From CAWAMR01 sp963783095 (lineage in GTDB: Bacteria > Planctomycetota > Planctomycetia > Gemmatales > Gemmataceae), in contig CAWAMR010000021.1 of the NCBI GenBank assembly GCA_963783095.1, positions 144,825 to 208,824 on the forward strand: 64,000 nt of DNA, written 5' to 3'. Both the position numbers and the translations under genes were made by a program. Below the pieces are notes generated by a model that saw only the letters and a program-made list of their open reading frames with translations, did not search any database and was not told where the DNA came from. Numbering within the stretch: the first letter of the stretch is position 1; the number at the start of each line of letters is the position of its first letter. Of the stretch, positions 38,706 to 48,673 are shown in pieces.

Positions 38706-39455
38706 ATGCTGATTCTTCCGGCGATTGACCTGCGCGGTGGTCGCTGCGTTCGGCTGCAACAGGGCGATTACACCAGGGAGACGATTTTCGGTGATGATCC
38801 CGTGGCGATGGCTCAGAAATGGGTGTCGCTCGGCGCAAAAACCCTTCATCTGGTTGATCTCGATGGTGCCAAAACCGGGCACCCGGTGAATGGGCCGATC
38901 ATTCGGAAAATCGTCGAATCCTGTGGTGTTCCCTGTCAATTGGGCGGCGGCATTCGCACCGAAGGTGATATTTCCGAAACGCTCAGTTGGGGACTTTCCC
39001 GCGTCGTGATCGGCACCCGCGCCTTGCAGGATCCGAGTTGGGTTCGACAAATGGCCCAGGAGTATCCGCAACGGATTGTACTCGGTCTGGATGCACGTGA
39101 AGGTAAAATTGCAACTCATGGATGGCTTGAAACGTCCGATTCTTCAGTTCTGGAGTTAGCGCAAGAGTTTGCCAACTGGCCTTTGGGAGCAATCGTTTAC
39201 ACCGACATTGCCCGCGATGGGATGCTTTCCGGTCCCAATGTCGATTCTCTCGCGGAACTGGCACAAGCGGTGCCTTTGCCGGTGATCGCTTCCGGAGGCG
39301 TAAGTACGCTCGAGCATGTTCGCCGGTTACTGACTCACAAGCTGGCCGGCTGCATCATCGGCCGGGCGCTGTATGAGGGTCAGTTGGATTTGTCTGCTGT
39401 TCTCTCCCTGGTTTCGGCGGAGTCCGGCAGCGAGCAGACCTCTTCCAAGGAGTAG
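38706..39455 (+). CDS. hisA: ProFAR isomerase of histidine biosynthesis
   Basis: TIM-barrel enzyme opening the ribose ring of ProFAR in histidine synthesis. 249 residues from the ATG at 38706, GGAGG upstream. Motifs: ILPAIDLRGGRCVRLQQGD with the catalytic Asp, LHLVDLDGAKTGHPVN, VPCQLGGGIRTE, RVVIGTRALQDP, YTDIARDGMLSGPNV with the second catalytic Asp and VIASGGVSTLEHV, and ends CIIGRALYEGQLDL. The ARDG and absence of HisF-only motifs choose HisA over HisF. No other his gene is adjacent. Confidence 0.95.
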   Translation: MLILPAIDLRGGRCVRLQQGDYTRETIFGDDPVAMAQKWVSLGAKTLHLVDLDGAKTGHPVNGPIIRKIVESCGVPCQLGGGIRTEGDISETLSWGLSRVVIGTRALQDPSWVRQMAQEYPQRIVLGLDAREGKIATHGWLETSDSSVLELAQEFANWPLGAIVYTDIARDGMLSGPNVDSLAELAQAVPLPVIASGGVSTLEHVRRLLTHKLAGCIIGRALYEGQLDLSAVLSLVSAESGSEQTSSKE

Positions 39456-39536
39456 CATCGTGCAAAGTGTAGTCGATTCTTCAGGTGAGGACAGTTGCCT
39501 GGCGGTCACCCGTACCGCCAGGTTCGGGAGACCGCT

Positions 39537-39604
39537 GGAATGACTCATTCCCACATTTCGATGTTGCCGGTCGCTTGACCGGAACATGGAAAATGGGTCA
39601 TTCC
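39537..39604. repeat. Hairpin upstream of the EF-G paralogue
   Basis: GGAATGACTCATT on the left and AATGGGTCATTCC on the right pair, enclosing a second stem CCGGTCGCTTGACCGG. It follows hisA by about 80 bases and may be its terminator. Confidence 0.75.
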
Positions 39605-39717
39605 TAGAACGCTCTCTCTTTGTCCGCTGAATTCCCGCGAAGTGCCTTCTGCCGCTGCGGTTTCGCCGGGTCGCGTGTGACGCGATCTGTTGTTACCCTG
39701 TGATGGAGGTTTTCGCA

Positions 39718-41852
39718 ATGTTGAAGTTTCACTCCGAAGAAATCCGCCCCATTGCCGTTGTCGGCCATCGGGCCTCCGGAAAGACATCCCTTGTGGATGC
39801 CCTTCTGCACTCGTCCCATGCGGTCGATCGGCTAGGCAGCGTCGACGACGGCAGCAGTGTCTCCGATTACGATGAAGAAGAGCACAAGCATCACTTCTCC
39901 ATCGATACGAGCGTTCTGCACGTCGAGCATGGCGGCAAATTCATCCACCTCCTCGATGCGCCGGGCTACCCCGACTTCATCGGTGCTTCGCTCGAAGCGC
40001 TGAATGCCGTTGAAACCGCCATCGTGGTCATTTCCGCCGTCAACGGCATCGAAATCAACACGCGCCGAATGTTCAACGAAGCGGGAAAGCACGGCCTGGC
40101 GCGCATGATCGACATCAACAAGGTCGATGCCGACAACGTCCATTTCGCCGAACTCGTCGGCAACATTCAACTCGTCTTCGGAAAGCAATGCGTGTTGTTC
40201 AACGCACCGGATGGGGTCGGCCCGGCCTTTACGCGCGTGATCAGCGTTCTCGATCCGCCGGAATCGGTTCCGACCGGCTGCCCCATCGATGTTCTCTCGA
40301 TGCGCGGCATGACTCGTCGATGCCGTTGTCGAATCCGATGAGTCGTTGATGGAGAAGTATCTGAACGAAGGCACCATTTCCAGGGAAGAACTGGAAGCCG
40401 CCATACCGAAGGCCATGGAGGCCGGCACTCTCATTCCGATGTTCTGCACCTGCGCAAAAAATGAAAAAGGTGTGCCGGAATTACTCGAAGCAATCAGCAA
40501 ATACAGCTTATCGCCGGTTCACGCGAAGATGCGCCTCAATGGCTCGCTTGCCAATGGCACCAATGCGTTTGAGCCAACCGAAAAGGCGCCGTTCTTGGGC
40601 CAGGTCTTCAAAACGATCAACGACAGGTTCGTCGGCAATCTCAGTTTCATTCGAATCGTCGCGGGCAAGATGGATACGACCCACCCGCTCTTGAATCTCC
40701 GAACCGGCAAGACCTCCCGGCTCAGCCAACTCCTGATGATGCAGGGCAAAACCCATATCGCAGTTCCCGAGGCCTTCGCGGGCGATATTGTTGCTGTTGC
40801 CAAGGTGGACGGACTACAAATCGGCGACACGGTGACTTTCGACACCCACGCCCCCAAACTGCCGGAACCCGAGTTCCCCAAGCCGATGTATGGTCTGGCG
40901 GTCGAACCGAAGAATCGCGGCGATGAACAAAAAATCTCGCAAAGCCTGCACAAGATCGCGGATGAGGATCCGACCTTCAAAGTCAGCCACGACCCGCAAA
41001 CCCATGAATTACTCATCAACGGCGTCAGCCAGCTTCATCTGCGAGGTGATTCAACATCGCCTGAAGAAACGTTACGACCTGGAAGTGGTCACCCATGAGC
41101 CGAAGATTCCCTACCGGGAAACGATCGTGGCGGATGCCGCGGCGGACCATCGTCACAAGAAACAATCCGGCGGACGGGGACAGTTCGGCGAGGTCCATCT
41201 GCGAGTCTATCCGCTTCCGCGCGACATTACCACTCAGGCCGAACTCGAAGAGAAATTCGCGAACCGGACGAGATTCGAGAAAATGCGCTCCGCCCACTAC
41301 GATCCGGAATTCAACTTCGCGTTTATCGACCATATCGTCGGCGGCACGATTCCCAATCAGTTCATGCCTGCCGTCGAGAAAGGCTGCAAGGAGCTTCTGG
41401 AACGCGGTGCGCTGGCAGGCTATCGGCTCCAGGATGTCGCGGTGGAAGTTCATTTCGGGAAAGATCATCCCGTCGATAGCTCGGAAGCGGCGTTCAAGAC
41501 TGCCGGGCGAATTGCCTTCAAGAAGGCAGTTCTTCAGGCAAGGCCGACCTTGCTGGAACCGATCGTGAAAATCGAAGTAACGGTTCCGACCCGATCGACC
41601 GGCGGCATTCTCAGCGATCTGAACGGCAAGCGCGGGCACGTGGAAAATCAGGAGAGTCTGGCCGGCGATTTGACGGTGATCTACGCTGCGCGACCGCTTG
41701 CGGAAATCACCAAGTACGCCGCCCAACTCGGCAGCATGACGCAGGGACAAGGCTCATTCACGATGGAGTTCAGCCACTACGAAACGGTGCCTCCCAACGT
41801 CCAGGCACAGATCGTCGCGAAGTCGAAGGTCGCCGCGGATGAGGATGAATAA
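39718..41852 (+). CDS. Elongation factor G-like GTPase, two frameshifts
   Basis: Translational GTPase of the EF-G2 type, about 710 residues. The G domain has the P-loop GHRASGKTS, HLLDAPGYPDF (G3) and DINKVDADN (G4). The frame moves one base at about 40308 (ATG then CTCGTCGATGCC reads LVDAVVESDE) and again at 41041 (CTG then GAGGTGATTCAA reads LEVIQHRLKK). Later domains: YRETIVADAAADHRHKKQSG, GQFGEVHLRVYPLP, VGGTIPNQFMPAVEKG and NQESLAGDLTVIYA. These last are the domain IV and V marks. It is a paralogue rather than the main EF-G: the P-loop and domain IV differ. Both shifts are clean single extra bases. Confidence 0.88.
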
Positions 41853-41867
41853 AGCATTACCATTCGG

Positions 41868-42056
41868 AACCCAAGCCCTGGAAGGGCATCGCAGTAGAGC
41901 CCAGGGTGAGGCTCTGCGAACCCTGGGAATTCACCGTCGAAGAGTACCAGTATTCCAGTTCGATTATTGGTGCGAGTTTACGTGTCTGAAAGATTCCCAG
42001 GGTTCGCAGTGCCTCACCCTGGGCTCTACTGCGATGCCCTTCCAGGGCTTGGGTTC
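41868..42056. repeat. Large intergenic palindrome
   Basis: The gap 41853-42231 has no gene. GAACCCAAGCCCTGGAAGGG with CATCGCAGTAGAGCCCAGGG on the left is mirrored by CCCTGGGCTCTACTGCGATG and CCCTTCCAGGGCTTGGGTTC on the right, arms of about 60 bases. It probably terminates the EF-G-like gene and isolates the exbB operon. Confidence 0.95.
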
Positions 42057-42231
42057 TGGTAGTTAAAGGTCGTCAATTGACGAATTCGCTCCACTGCGTG
42101 AAACTTTCTCTACTCTGCTTCTTGAACCTGCGTTGGCTTTCTGTCATGCTGAAGACTGACATTCTTCAACATTCTCTGACGTGCCTCTGTAGGATAAGAC
42201 AAAACTCTCAGGTTCCCAGCAGGATCACTCG

Positions 42232-42999
42232 ATGCAAGCGTTTATCCATTTCGTCACGAATGAATGGTATTTCTCCATCCCGATGTTCTTGATGTCGCTG
42301 ACGGCGATGACACTCGTCGTCTGGCGGTTTCTCCTGAATATGAACGCCAAGACGCCGATGGAGGATTTTCTTCCCATCTTCCAAAGCAAGCTCGAAAAAG
42401 ACGGCGTCGAGGGGGCGCTGCGGTTTTGCCGGAATGAACCCGGCCTGGTAGCTACCAAGTTGTATCCCGCTGCCCTGGAAGCATCGAAACAAGGAATCGC
42501 GGCGATGAAGCGGAACATGGCGAGCATCCTGGAACTGGAGATTCTCCCCGATCTGAATTTCCTTCTCGCTCCCATCTTGGCCATTGCCAAGATTGCAACG
42601 ATGGTCGGGCTGCTCGGTACGGTTATCTCGATGATTAACACCTTCAACACGATTGCCTCAAGCCAGGGTGGCAATCCTTCCGCAGTTTCGTCGCAAGCCC
42701 AGTCGATCGGTCTGGCGCTCTTCGCGACGGCGCTGGGTTTGATGACTGCAATTCCCCTGGTCTTCGCCCACGTACTCTTCAAGGACTGGATCGTTCGCTA
42801 CGAGACGAATCTGAAGTCAACTGCTCAAAGACTGATCGTGCTCTTCCAGCACATCAAGCCCAAGCAGGGCGAGAAAAAAGACGACAAGAAAGACAAGGAT
42901 AAAGACAAGGACAAGGATAAAGGCAAGGACAAAGACAGGGATGGGGATGATCGCGAACGTGACGATTTACCTTCCACGCGAAGACGAACGACCGGCTAA
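42232..42999 (+). CDS. exbB: MotA/TolQ/ExbB proton channel protein
   Basis: Inner-membrane proton channel that, with ExbD, feeds energy to outer-membrane transport. 255 residues; membrane helices at about 14-36 (FSIPMFLMSLTAMTLVVW), 112-135 (LLAPILAIAKIATMVGLLGT) and 155-180 (GLALFATALGLMTAIPLVFA). The TolQ/ExbB signature GLLGTVISMINTF and the later ATALGLMTAIPL are present. The C-terminus has a long run of alternating K and D residues (about 215-240) and is cytoplasmic; that tail is not part of usual ExbB. First of three genes with two exbD. Confidence 0.93.
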   Translation: MQAFIHFVTNEWYFSIPMFLMSLTAMTLVVWRFLLNMNAKTPMEDFLPIFQSKLEKDGVEGALRFCRNEPGLVATKLYPAALEASKQGIAAMKRNMASILELEILPDLNFLLAPILAIAKIATMVGLLGTVISMINTFNTIASSQGGNPSAVSSQAQSIGLALFATALGLMTAIPLVFAHVLFKDWIVRYETNLKSTAQRLIVLFQHIKPKQGEKKDDKKDKDKDKDKDKGKDKDRDGDDRERDDLPSTRRRTTG

Positions 43000-43189
43000 C
43001 GTAGGGCGGGTCGAGGCTTTGCGAGGCCCGCCACGACCCTTCTAACGTAGGGCGGGTCGAGGCTTTGCGAGGCCCGCCACGACCCTTCTAACGTAGGGCG
43101 GGTCGAGGCTTTGCGAGGCCCGCCTCGACCCGCCCTACGGCGGGCCTCGCAAACGGCGGGCCTCGCAAAGCCTCGACCCGCCCTACACG
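42998..43189. repeat. 46-bp tandem repeat ending in a palindrome, inside the exb operon
   Basis: Two identical 46-bp units (42998-43043, 43044-43089) start AACGTAGGGCGGGTCGAGGC; a third (from 43090) diverges into inverse copies GGCGGGCCTCGCAAAGCCTC and CGACCCGCCCTAC. The repeat starts at the exbB stop codon and ends about 30 bases before exbD, so it can fold strongly between genes of one operon. Confidence 0.95.
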
Positions 43190-43221
43190 AAACATCGCCC
43201 ATCGTATCTCCGAGTTTACCG

Positions 43222-43944
43222 ATGGAAGATCAAAAACGATTCTTCGACGTTTGGTTTGTTCAAACCAACACCGTCTACAAAGAAGTACCCTTTACCGTCG
43301 TGACCGACTGGGTTCAGCAATCTCGTCTCCAACTAGACGACATGATCAAACCGGCAGGCGCTCCGAACTGGTTTCGACTGGGCGGCTTGCCCATGTTTCA
43401 GCCCTATGTGCCCCAGCCTGCACACGATGCAGTCGGCGATGTCGCCGAAGCACTCGAACCCGTCGAGATGGACGTCGGCTGGAAACGCCGCTTTGACGAT
43501 GAAGATGACGACGTGGACATGATCCCTCTCATCGACATCAGCCTGGTGCTCTTGATTTTCTTCATGATGACGACAACGGTTGCCGCTATTTCGCACATCA
43601 GCGTCCCGGATATGTTCAACGCCTCCACCATCGAAACCAACCCGAGAGTCCTGCGCATCGACGTCGACAAATCGGACAACGAAGGGGGAGCGATTTTCGC
43701 CGTGGGCCTGGGCACCCAACCACCTACGGAAGAGAACGATAAGCTCGGCGACGTCGACTCTCTCTCCATTCGCATCGACGTGATACTCCAGAGAGTGACG
43801 GAACCTCCCGAAGTTCGGATCGCCGCCAATCGCGATCTGCCTTACGAGGTGGTCGAGAAGGTCATGAGAAAAATGGATCAGCTTCAAAATAGTGGGCAAA
43901 TCACGCACTATTTCATTGAGGTCAACGAGAGGAGCAAACATTGA
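43222..43944 (+). CDS. ExbD/TolR family protein with N-terminal GYF_2-like domain (first copy)
   Basis: 240 residues. Residues about 5-65 resemble a GYF_2 module: FFDVWFVQTNTVYKEVPFT, SRLQLDDMIKPAG and NWFRLGG. A single membrane helix (about 98-120) has the ExbD motif MIPLIDISLVLLIFFMMTT with the proton-relay aspartate. The periplasmic part contains RIDVDKSDNEGGAIFAVG and ends in NRDLPYEVVEKVMRKM and a strand. Pairs with ExbB in the proton-driven complex. Its stop overlaps the next start (TTGA). Confidence 0.9.
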   Translation: MEDQKRFFDVWFVQTNTVYKEVPFTVVTDWVQQSRLQLDDMIKPAGAPNWFRLGGLPMFQPYVPQPAHDAVGDVAEALEPVEMDVGWKRRFDDEDDDVDMIPLIDISLVLLIFFMMTTTVAAISHISVPDMFNASTIETNPRVLRIDVDKSDNEGGAIFAVGLGTQPPTEENDKLGDVDSLSIRIDVILQRVTEPPEVRIAANRDLPYEVVEKVMRKMDQLQNSGQITHYFIEVNERSKH

Positions 43945-44567
43945 CTACCTGGAAAATGCGGCACGAGGGCTCGCCGCAGCACGTCGAAGGGCTGACTGCT
44001 CAAGAAATCGTCGAAGGTGTTCTCGAAGGACACTGGGAGCCTAGCGACGAGGTCATGGGTCCAAGGGACACCGCCTGGCGAGCGCTGGAGGTCCATCCCC
44101 ACTTTGCCGCAGCCATGGCGGATTACGAGCCGCCGATGGCACCGCCCCATCCCGACGAAGCCCGCCTCGACATGAACCCGCTCATCGACGTATCGCTGGT
44201 ATTGCTGATCTTCTTCATTTTGACGGCAACCTATGAAGAATTGCGCAAGAAATTCCCGGCACCGGGATCATCCGATCAAAACATTGTCCCAAGTGGTAAC
44301 CCGAATGATATCAGAGACTTCACGATTCGCGTAAATATTCGTTTTGAAGATGGACACGATACCTACCTGATCGAGGAAAAACCCGTTGAGGAAGACGAGT
44401 TACAGAAGACGATGGAGGACTGGGTTCAAAAGACGGGTCATTCGAAACTCGCGATCGAAGTGGACAAGAGATGTTCGTGGAAAGCGTTTATGAAAGTGCA
44501 GGATGCCGCGGCGGGTGCCAAGATTCAAGAGATTATCCGCCTGGAGCGTCGGCCGCCGAAGCAATAG
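43941..44567 (+). CDS. ExbD/TolR family protein with N-terminal GYF_2-like domain (second copy)
   Basis: The start is the TTG at 43941, overlapping the previous stop, with GAGAGGAG nine bases upstream. 208 residues: a GYF_2-like N-terminus (WKMRHEGSPQHVEGLTAQEI, WEPSDEVMGP and HPHFAAAM), the helix MNPLIDVSLVLLIFFILTA with the relay aspartate at about 79, and a periplasmic domain with RVNIRFEDGHDTYLI and VDKRCSWKAFMKVQDAA. Translational coupling suggests a fixed ratio to the first copy and perhaps a heterodimer. Confidence 0.9.
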   Translation: MTTWKMRHEGSPQHVEGLTAQEIVEGVLEGHWEPSDEVMGPRDTAWRALEVHPHFAAAMADYEPPMAPPHPDEARLDMNPLIDVSLVLLIFFILTATYEELRKKFPAPGSSDQNIVPSGNPNDIRDFTIRVNIRFEDGHDTYLIEEKPVEEDELQKTMEDWVQKTGHSKLAIEVDKRCSWKAFMKVQDAAAGAKIQEIIRLERRPPKQ

Positions 44568-44573
44568 GGGGGT

Positions 44574-44625
44574 GCATTTACGTGGGATAGGCGTCTCGCG
44601 CGAGACGCCTATCCCACGTAAATGC
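44574..44625. terminator. Perfect 26-bp palindrome between convergent genes
   Basis: GCATTTACGTGGGATAGGCG and TCTCGC are followed directly by their exact reverse complement. There is no loop beyond the turn. It sits 6 bases after exbD and 5 bases before the end of hslU, so it should end transcription from both strands. Confidence 0.9.
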
Positions 44626-44630
44626 GACCG

Positions 44631-45960
44631 TCACAAAATGAATCGGCTCAAATCTTCCTTTTGCAAAATCACGCCCAGTTTTCCCCGAACGTATCCGGAG
44701 TCGATAACGACTCGCTTCTCGGGCAATTCAGGCCCCTCATAGCTGATCTCCTCGACGACTCGTTCCAGGATCGTATGGAGCCGGCGTGCCCCGATGTTCT
44801 GGGTGGTTCGATTCACTTCAAAGGCGATGTCTGCCATCGCTTCGATGCCGTCGGGAGTAAAATCGATTTCCAGCCCCTCGGTCGCCAAAAGGTGAGCGTA
44901 TTGCTTCGTCAAGGCGTGTTTAGGCTCGGTGAGAATTCGCAAGAAATCGGCTTTGGTCAGGTCGGTCAACTCCACCCGGATCGGAAATCGGCCTTGTAAT
45001 TCCGGCATCAAGTCGGAGGGCTTGGAAGCGTGAAACGCCCCTGCGGCGATGAACAGAATATGGTCGGTCTTCACGGGTCCGTACTTCGTATTGACCGTCG
45101 TTCCTTCCACGACCGGCAAGAGGTCGCGCTGCACGCCTTGGCGCGACACGTCCGGCCCGTTCGAAGACTGGGGGCCGCACACTTTGTCGATCTCGTCGAC
45201 AAAGACAATCCCCTGATTCTCGGCCAATTCGACGGCCTTCTCGTTGACGACCGAACGATCGATCAACGCCTCGGTCTCTTGCTCGAGCAGGATTTTTCGA
45301 GCATCGCTGATCGGTAATTGCCGACTTTGGTTCCCCTTGGGCATGATTTTTTCAAACATATTCTGGAAGTCTACATCCATTGCCTCCATGCCCATATTCG
45401 AAAAGATTTGCACGGGGACCGCGCTGTTCCAGATTCAACTCGACCATTTTCTCTTCGAGTTCACCCGCTTCGAGTTTGGCGCGCATTTTCTCGCGCGTGC
45501 GATGCCGGCGTTCGTTTTCCTCGTTATTCTCATCGCCGTCCCATTTCGGAGTGGGCACGAGCAAATCGAGCAATTTCTCGGCGACCCGCTCTTTGGCCTT
45601 GGCCTCAACCTGCTGGCGCTGTTGGGCCTTGATAATACCGATGGCGGCCTCGGTCAGATCGCGGATCATGCTCTCGACATCCCGACCGACATAGCCCACT
45701 TCCGTGTACTTCGTCGCTTCCACTTTGACGAACGGCGCACCGACGAGCTGGGCAAGTCTTCGCGCGATTTCGGTTTTGCCGACGCCGGTTGGCCCGATCA
45801 TGATGATGTTTTTGGGGGTAACATCCTTGCGCAGATCGATGGCCAGTTGTTGCCGGCGCCAGCGATTGCGTATGGCTACTGCCACCGCTTTTTTCGCGGC
45901 ATCCTGACCGACGATATATCGATCCAACTCGGCGACAATCTGACGAGGTGTCAGGTCCAT
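44631..45960 (-). CDS. hslU: HslU ATPase subunit of the HslVU protease, one frameshift
   Basis: AAA+ unfoldase feeding HslV. N-terminus [20 protein letters not shown]; Walker [18 protein letters not shown]; the intermediate domain has [16 protein letters not shown] and [12 protein letters not shown]. At about 45412-45418 the frame moves one base (extra G) and continues [19 protein letters not shown], Walker [12 protein letters not shown], the sensor and [20 protein letters not shown], and the end DLSRFIL, which docks into HslV. About 443 residues, the family norm. It follows hslV by 12 bases. Confidence 0.95.
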
Positions 45961-45972
45961 TGCTTAATCCTT

Positions 45973-46509
45973 CTATACTACTTCAAATACGTCAATATTC
46001 CGATTCGAGTAAATGCAAATCTCACCCGCGATTTCCAGGGCGGCCCGCACAATCTGTTCGGCATTCAAGGTCGAATGCAGCATGAGTGCGCGTGCAGCAG
46101 AAAGAGCATACGGACCACCGGAGCCGATGGCCAGTATGCCGTCGGTAGGCTGGATGACGTCGCCCGTTCCACTCAAGAGCAACAGATTATCTTTATCGAT
46201 GGCGATCATCATTGCTTCGAGTCGCCGCAAGCTCCGATCCATGCGCCAATCTTTGGCGAGTTCTGTCGCGGCACGAAGCATGGAACCCTGATGGTCGCGC
46301 AATTTGGACTCAAACCGCTCCAAGAGGGCAAAGGCATCCGCTGTGGCTCCCGCAAACCCGACGTGAACTTTGCCGTCGAGCAGTTTGCGGATCTTGTGAG
46401 CATCGCTTTTCATGACGATGTTGCCGAGAGTCACTTGCCCATCGCCGCCGATGGCTGCCTTGTCCTGATGCCGAACGGCCAATATGGTTGTCGAACGAAA
46501 TCGTGCCAC
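45973..46509 (-). CDS. hslV: HslV peptidase subunit of the HslVU protease
   Basis: Threonine peptidase forming a double hexamer. 178 residues; the active N-terminal Thr lies in [20 protein letters not shown], so a six-residue leader (MARFRS) is likely removed, as in other non-enteric HslV. Also [47 protein letters not shown] and [17 protein letters not shown]. Operon head for hslU. The promoter should lie upstream in the large gap after 46510. Confidence 0.96.
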   Translation of the reverse strand: MARFRSTTILAVRHQDKAAIGGDGQVTLGNIVMKSDAHKIRKLLDGKVHVGFAGATADAFALLERFESKLRDHQGSMLRAATELAKDWRMDRSLRRLEAMMIAIDKDNLLLLSGTGDVIQPTDGILAIGSGGPYALSAARALMLHSTLNAEQIVRAALEIAGEICIYSNRNIDVFEVV

Positions 46510-47222
46510 GCTCTGCTCCAGTCTGACCCATAACCCGGCTCAAGAATTACACCCAACCAACGGACACCGAAGAACCCTTACTTCGTTTTTGCGTACCAAC
46601 TCATCCTATGGAATTACGGATTTGACAGTTGACGGGGAAGGCGGGAACAACCGGAGTGAGCGCGGTATTCGATCGTGCAAGATGCCGGTGAAGCAACTGC
46701 ATCCTGCACGACGCTTTCGCAGCCTACGAGGATACATACAAAATCGAGTCGTCCGAAGTTCTTATCTAACGGAGGTTTGGCAAAAGTAATCCGCTTCGGA
46801 TTTGGACTGGCCTGATGGTTGCATAACATGGGCGGCACCGATGGAAACCATCTCTACTCATTGTGCAGAACCGGTCCCGATTCAAACCCCGCGCATCACG
46901 GGAAAAGATGTCCGGTTCCCGGGCATCGGGTGGGGGGGCTGCTTGACACCCAGTTCCCTCACTTTTTTCCACGCCACCATTTTTGTAGCAATCTGTATTA
47001 ATTTGTTCACATGCACGGCGCACCCCAGAAAGTGAACAAATCAAAATCGTTTTTTGTAGCAATTTGTAGCGTCTGCGCCGGATTCGGGCCCTCATCAGCA
47101 AAAACTTCGCCAATCCATCAAATCGATAAGCGTTTGATTGGCTTTAGTTCTTGGAAGCACCTGCGCCCGATGGTGCGAGGACCGCGACGCCGGTTCGTTT
47201 CTCGTGCATGTCCTCTCCTCAA
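46510..47222. other. Large gap without recognisable gene
   Basis: About 700 bases between hslV and a long palindrome. Short open frames here have no coherent protein features in any frame on either strand, and I saw no tRNA-like or riboswitch-like fold. It may hold the hslV promoter. Two copies of TTTTGTAGCAAT occur at 46980 and 47053, with AATTTGTTCAC and GTGAACAAAT as an inverse pair between them. Confidence 0.6.
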
Positions 47223-47321
47223 CGTCCACTTTGGAGTCTGTGGCTCGACACAGCTTTCTTTCTTTTCTGACTGGACAAAAGAAAAAAAGCTGCGTCGAGC
47301 CACAGCACTCCAAAGTGGTCC
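47223..47321. repeat. Intergenic palindrome, TTTGGAGT family (first copy)
   Basis: CCACTTTGGAGTCTGTGGCT and CGACACAGCTTTCTTTC are mirrored by GAAAAAAAGCTGCGTCGAGC and CACAGCACTCCAAAGTGG around a loop. The left arm closely matches the palindrome at 48469. A GAATTC-family remnant follows at 47326-47390. Confidence 0.9.
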
Positions 47322-47531
47322 AATGGAATTCTGGCGAGTTCCGCTACGGCAGGAGTAGCTGGACTCGCCAGAATTCCGTGAACCACTATCGGACATCCAA
47401 AAACCTAAATATCTAGTCCACAAACGTATTACAGTGTACTCGCGTTTATTTTCAAGTGCCAGTTTAGACATTCGGAGACGACGCGAACCAGGTCTGCGTC
47501 GAGATTTGAAGGATTTCCTGAATTGGCTACC

Positions 47532-48236
47532 TCACTTTCTTTTTTTCTCAAGGCTCGGGTCGAGGCGGATGGCCTCGTCGAAGTCCGTCGTCGCCTTGTC
47601 AACCTCCCCCCGAAGCAGATATGAAGTAGCTCGATTGTAGTAAGCTTTGGCGCTCTTCGGATTGCGGCGAATGGCCTCAGCGAGATCTGCGATCGATTTG
47701 TCGAGTTCCCCCTTCATCGCGTGTGCGACCCCCAGGTTGTAGTGAGCGTCAGGCCACCTGGGATCTATCCGAATAACTTCAGAGTAGTCTGCAATTGCCT
47801 TGTCGAGATCTCCCATTTTCACATAGGTCTCGCCTCGTTTGGTATAAGCGTAGGCATTCTTCGGATCGAGCCGAATTGCTTCAGTGAGATCATTAATAGC
47901 CTCGTCGAGATTCCCCAACTTTGCATATGATGCTCCTCGAACGGCATAACCGCCATGGTTCTTCGAATCACGACGAATAGCTTCGGTACAGTCTTCGATG
48001 GCCTTCTCGTAGTTTCCAATCTGAGCATACGAAGCCCCCCGGTTGGAGTAGGCTAGAGTGTCATTCGGATTCCTACGGATAGCTTCAGTGTACTCTGCAA
48101 TGGCCTTGTCGTGTTCGCCCCGTAAAGCGTGGGCTTCGCCGCGAAAATAGGCAGATCGATCGTTAGACGTGTCGCAGGCAAGGGCCAGCGACACAAGGAA
48201 AAGTGAGAAAATGCATATCGGACGGAAGCCGCTCAT
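47532..48236 (-). CDS. TPR-repeat lipoprotein
   Basis: The start at 48236 is chosen because a lipoprotein signal follows: CIFSLFLVSLALAC, cysteine at about residue 20. Six classical TPR units of 34 residues fill the rest, each like YSNRGASYAQIGNYEKAIED or AYTKRGETYVKMGDLDKAIA with the W-LG-Y-A-F-A-P pattern, and the sequence ends LDPSLEKKRK. 234 residues, anchored to a membrane. High similarity between units indicates recent repeat expansion. Confidence 0.88.
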   Translation of the reverse strand: MSGFRPICIFSLFLVSLALACDTSNDRSAYFRGEAHALRGEHDKAIAEYTEAIRRNPNDTLAYSNRGASYAQIGNYEKAIEDCTEAIRRDSKNHGGYAVRGASYAKLGNLDEAINDLTEAIRLDPKNAYAYTKRGETYVKMGDLDKAIADYSEVIRIDPRWPDAHYNLGVAHAMKGELDKSIADLAEAIRRNPKSAKAYYNRATSYLLRGEVDKATTDFDEAIRLDPSLEKKRK

Positions 48237-48468
48237 AGTTGAACTCACCTCAATAAATATCGTATCCACTTCTCCAGCGATCCCAAAACAGCTTATGGAA
48301 AGTTTAGTCGAGGTGAAAACTTGCTGCCAGACAAATTCGGCTGTTGGGATTCGATTGTTGACTTTTCAATCGAGTGTGGAAATTGATCGCAATGACGTAA
48401 GTTCTTGAAATGGCTTAGCCGTCAATATCGCCCTGCGGGTCAGCGCAGAGACGAATCGACGGCTAACT

Positions 48469-48599
48469 TTGGAGTGCGGCGGCTTGACGCCGCTTTCTTT
48501 CTTTTCTGAGCGGTGCGGACTCAACGAAAGCAATGGCTCGACACCGCGCTCCAAAGAAAGAAAGCGGTGTCAAGCCACCGCACTCCAAAAAAAGAAAGC
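48469..48599. repeat. Intergenic palindrome, TTTGGAGT family (second copy)
   Basis: ACTTTGGAGTGCGGCGGCTT and GACGCCGCTTTCTTTC pair with GAAAGAAAGCGG and TGTCAAGCCACCGCACTCC; an inner pair around AAAGCAATGG adds GCGCTCCAAAG. It fills the 48237-48673 gap between two minus-strand genes; nothing else is seen there. Confidence 0.9.
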
Positions 48600-48673
48600 G
48601 GCGGCGAATTACAGCTGCGTTTCCAGGCAAGCATTCGCTGGGAACGCCAATCTCCCGATTGGCTTTTGGACCC

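Noticed and set aside
42998..43189. Possible CRISPR array (46-bp repeats)
   Set aside because: Units are directly adjacent without spacers and fold into one palindrome.
45244..46533. 429-residue open frame on the + strand
   Set aside because: Antisense to hslU and hslV, both firmly identified.
46510..47222. Possible gene remnants in the 46.5-47.2 kb gap
   Set aside because: Short frames on both strands give no coherent protein, even when joined across frames.
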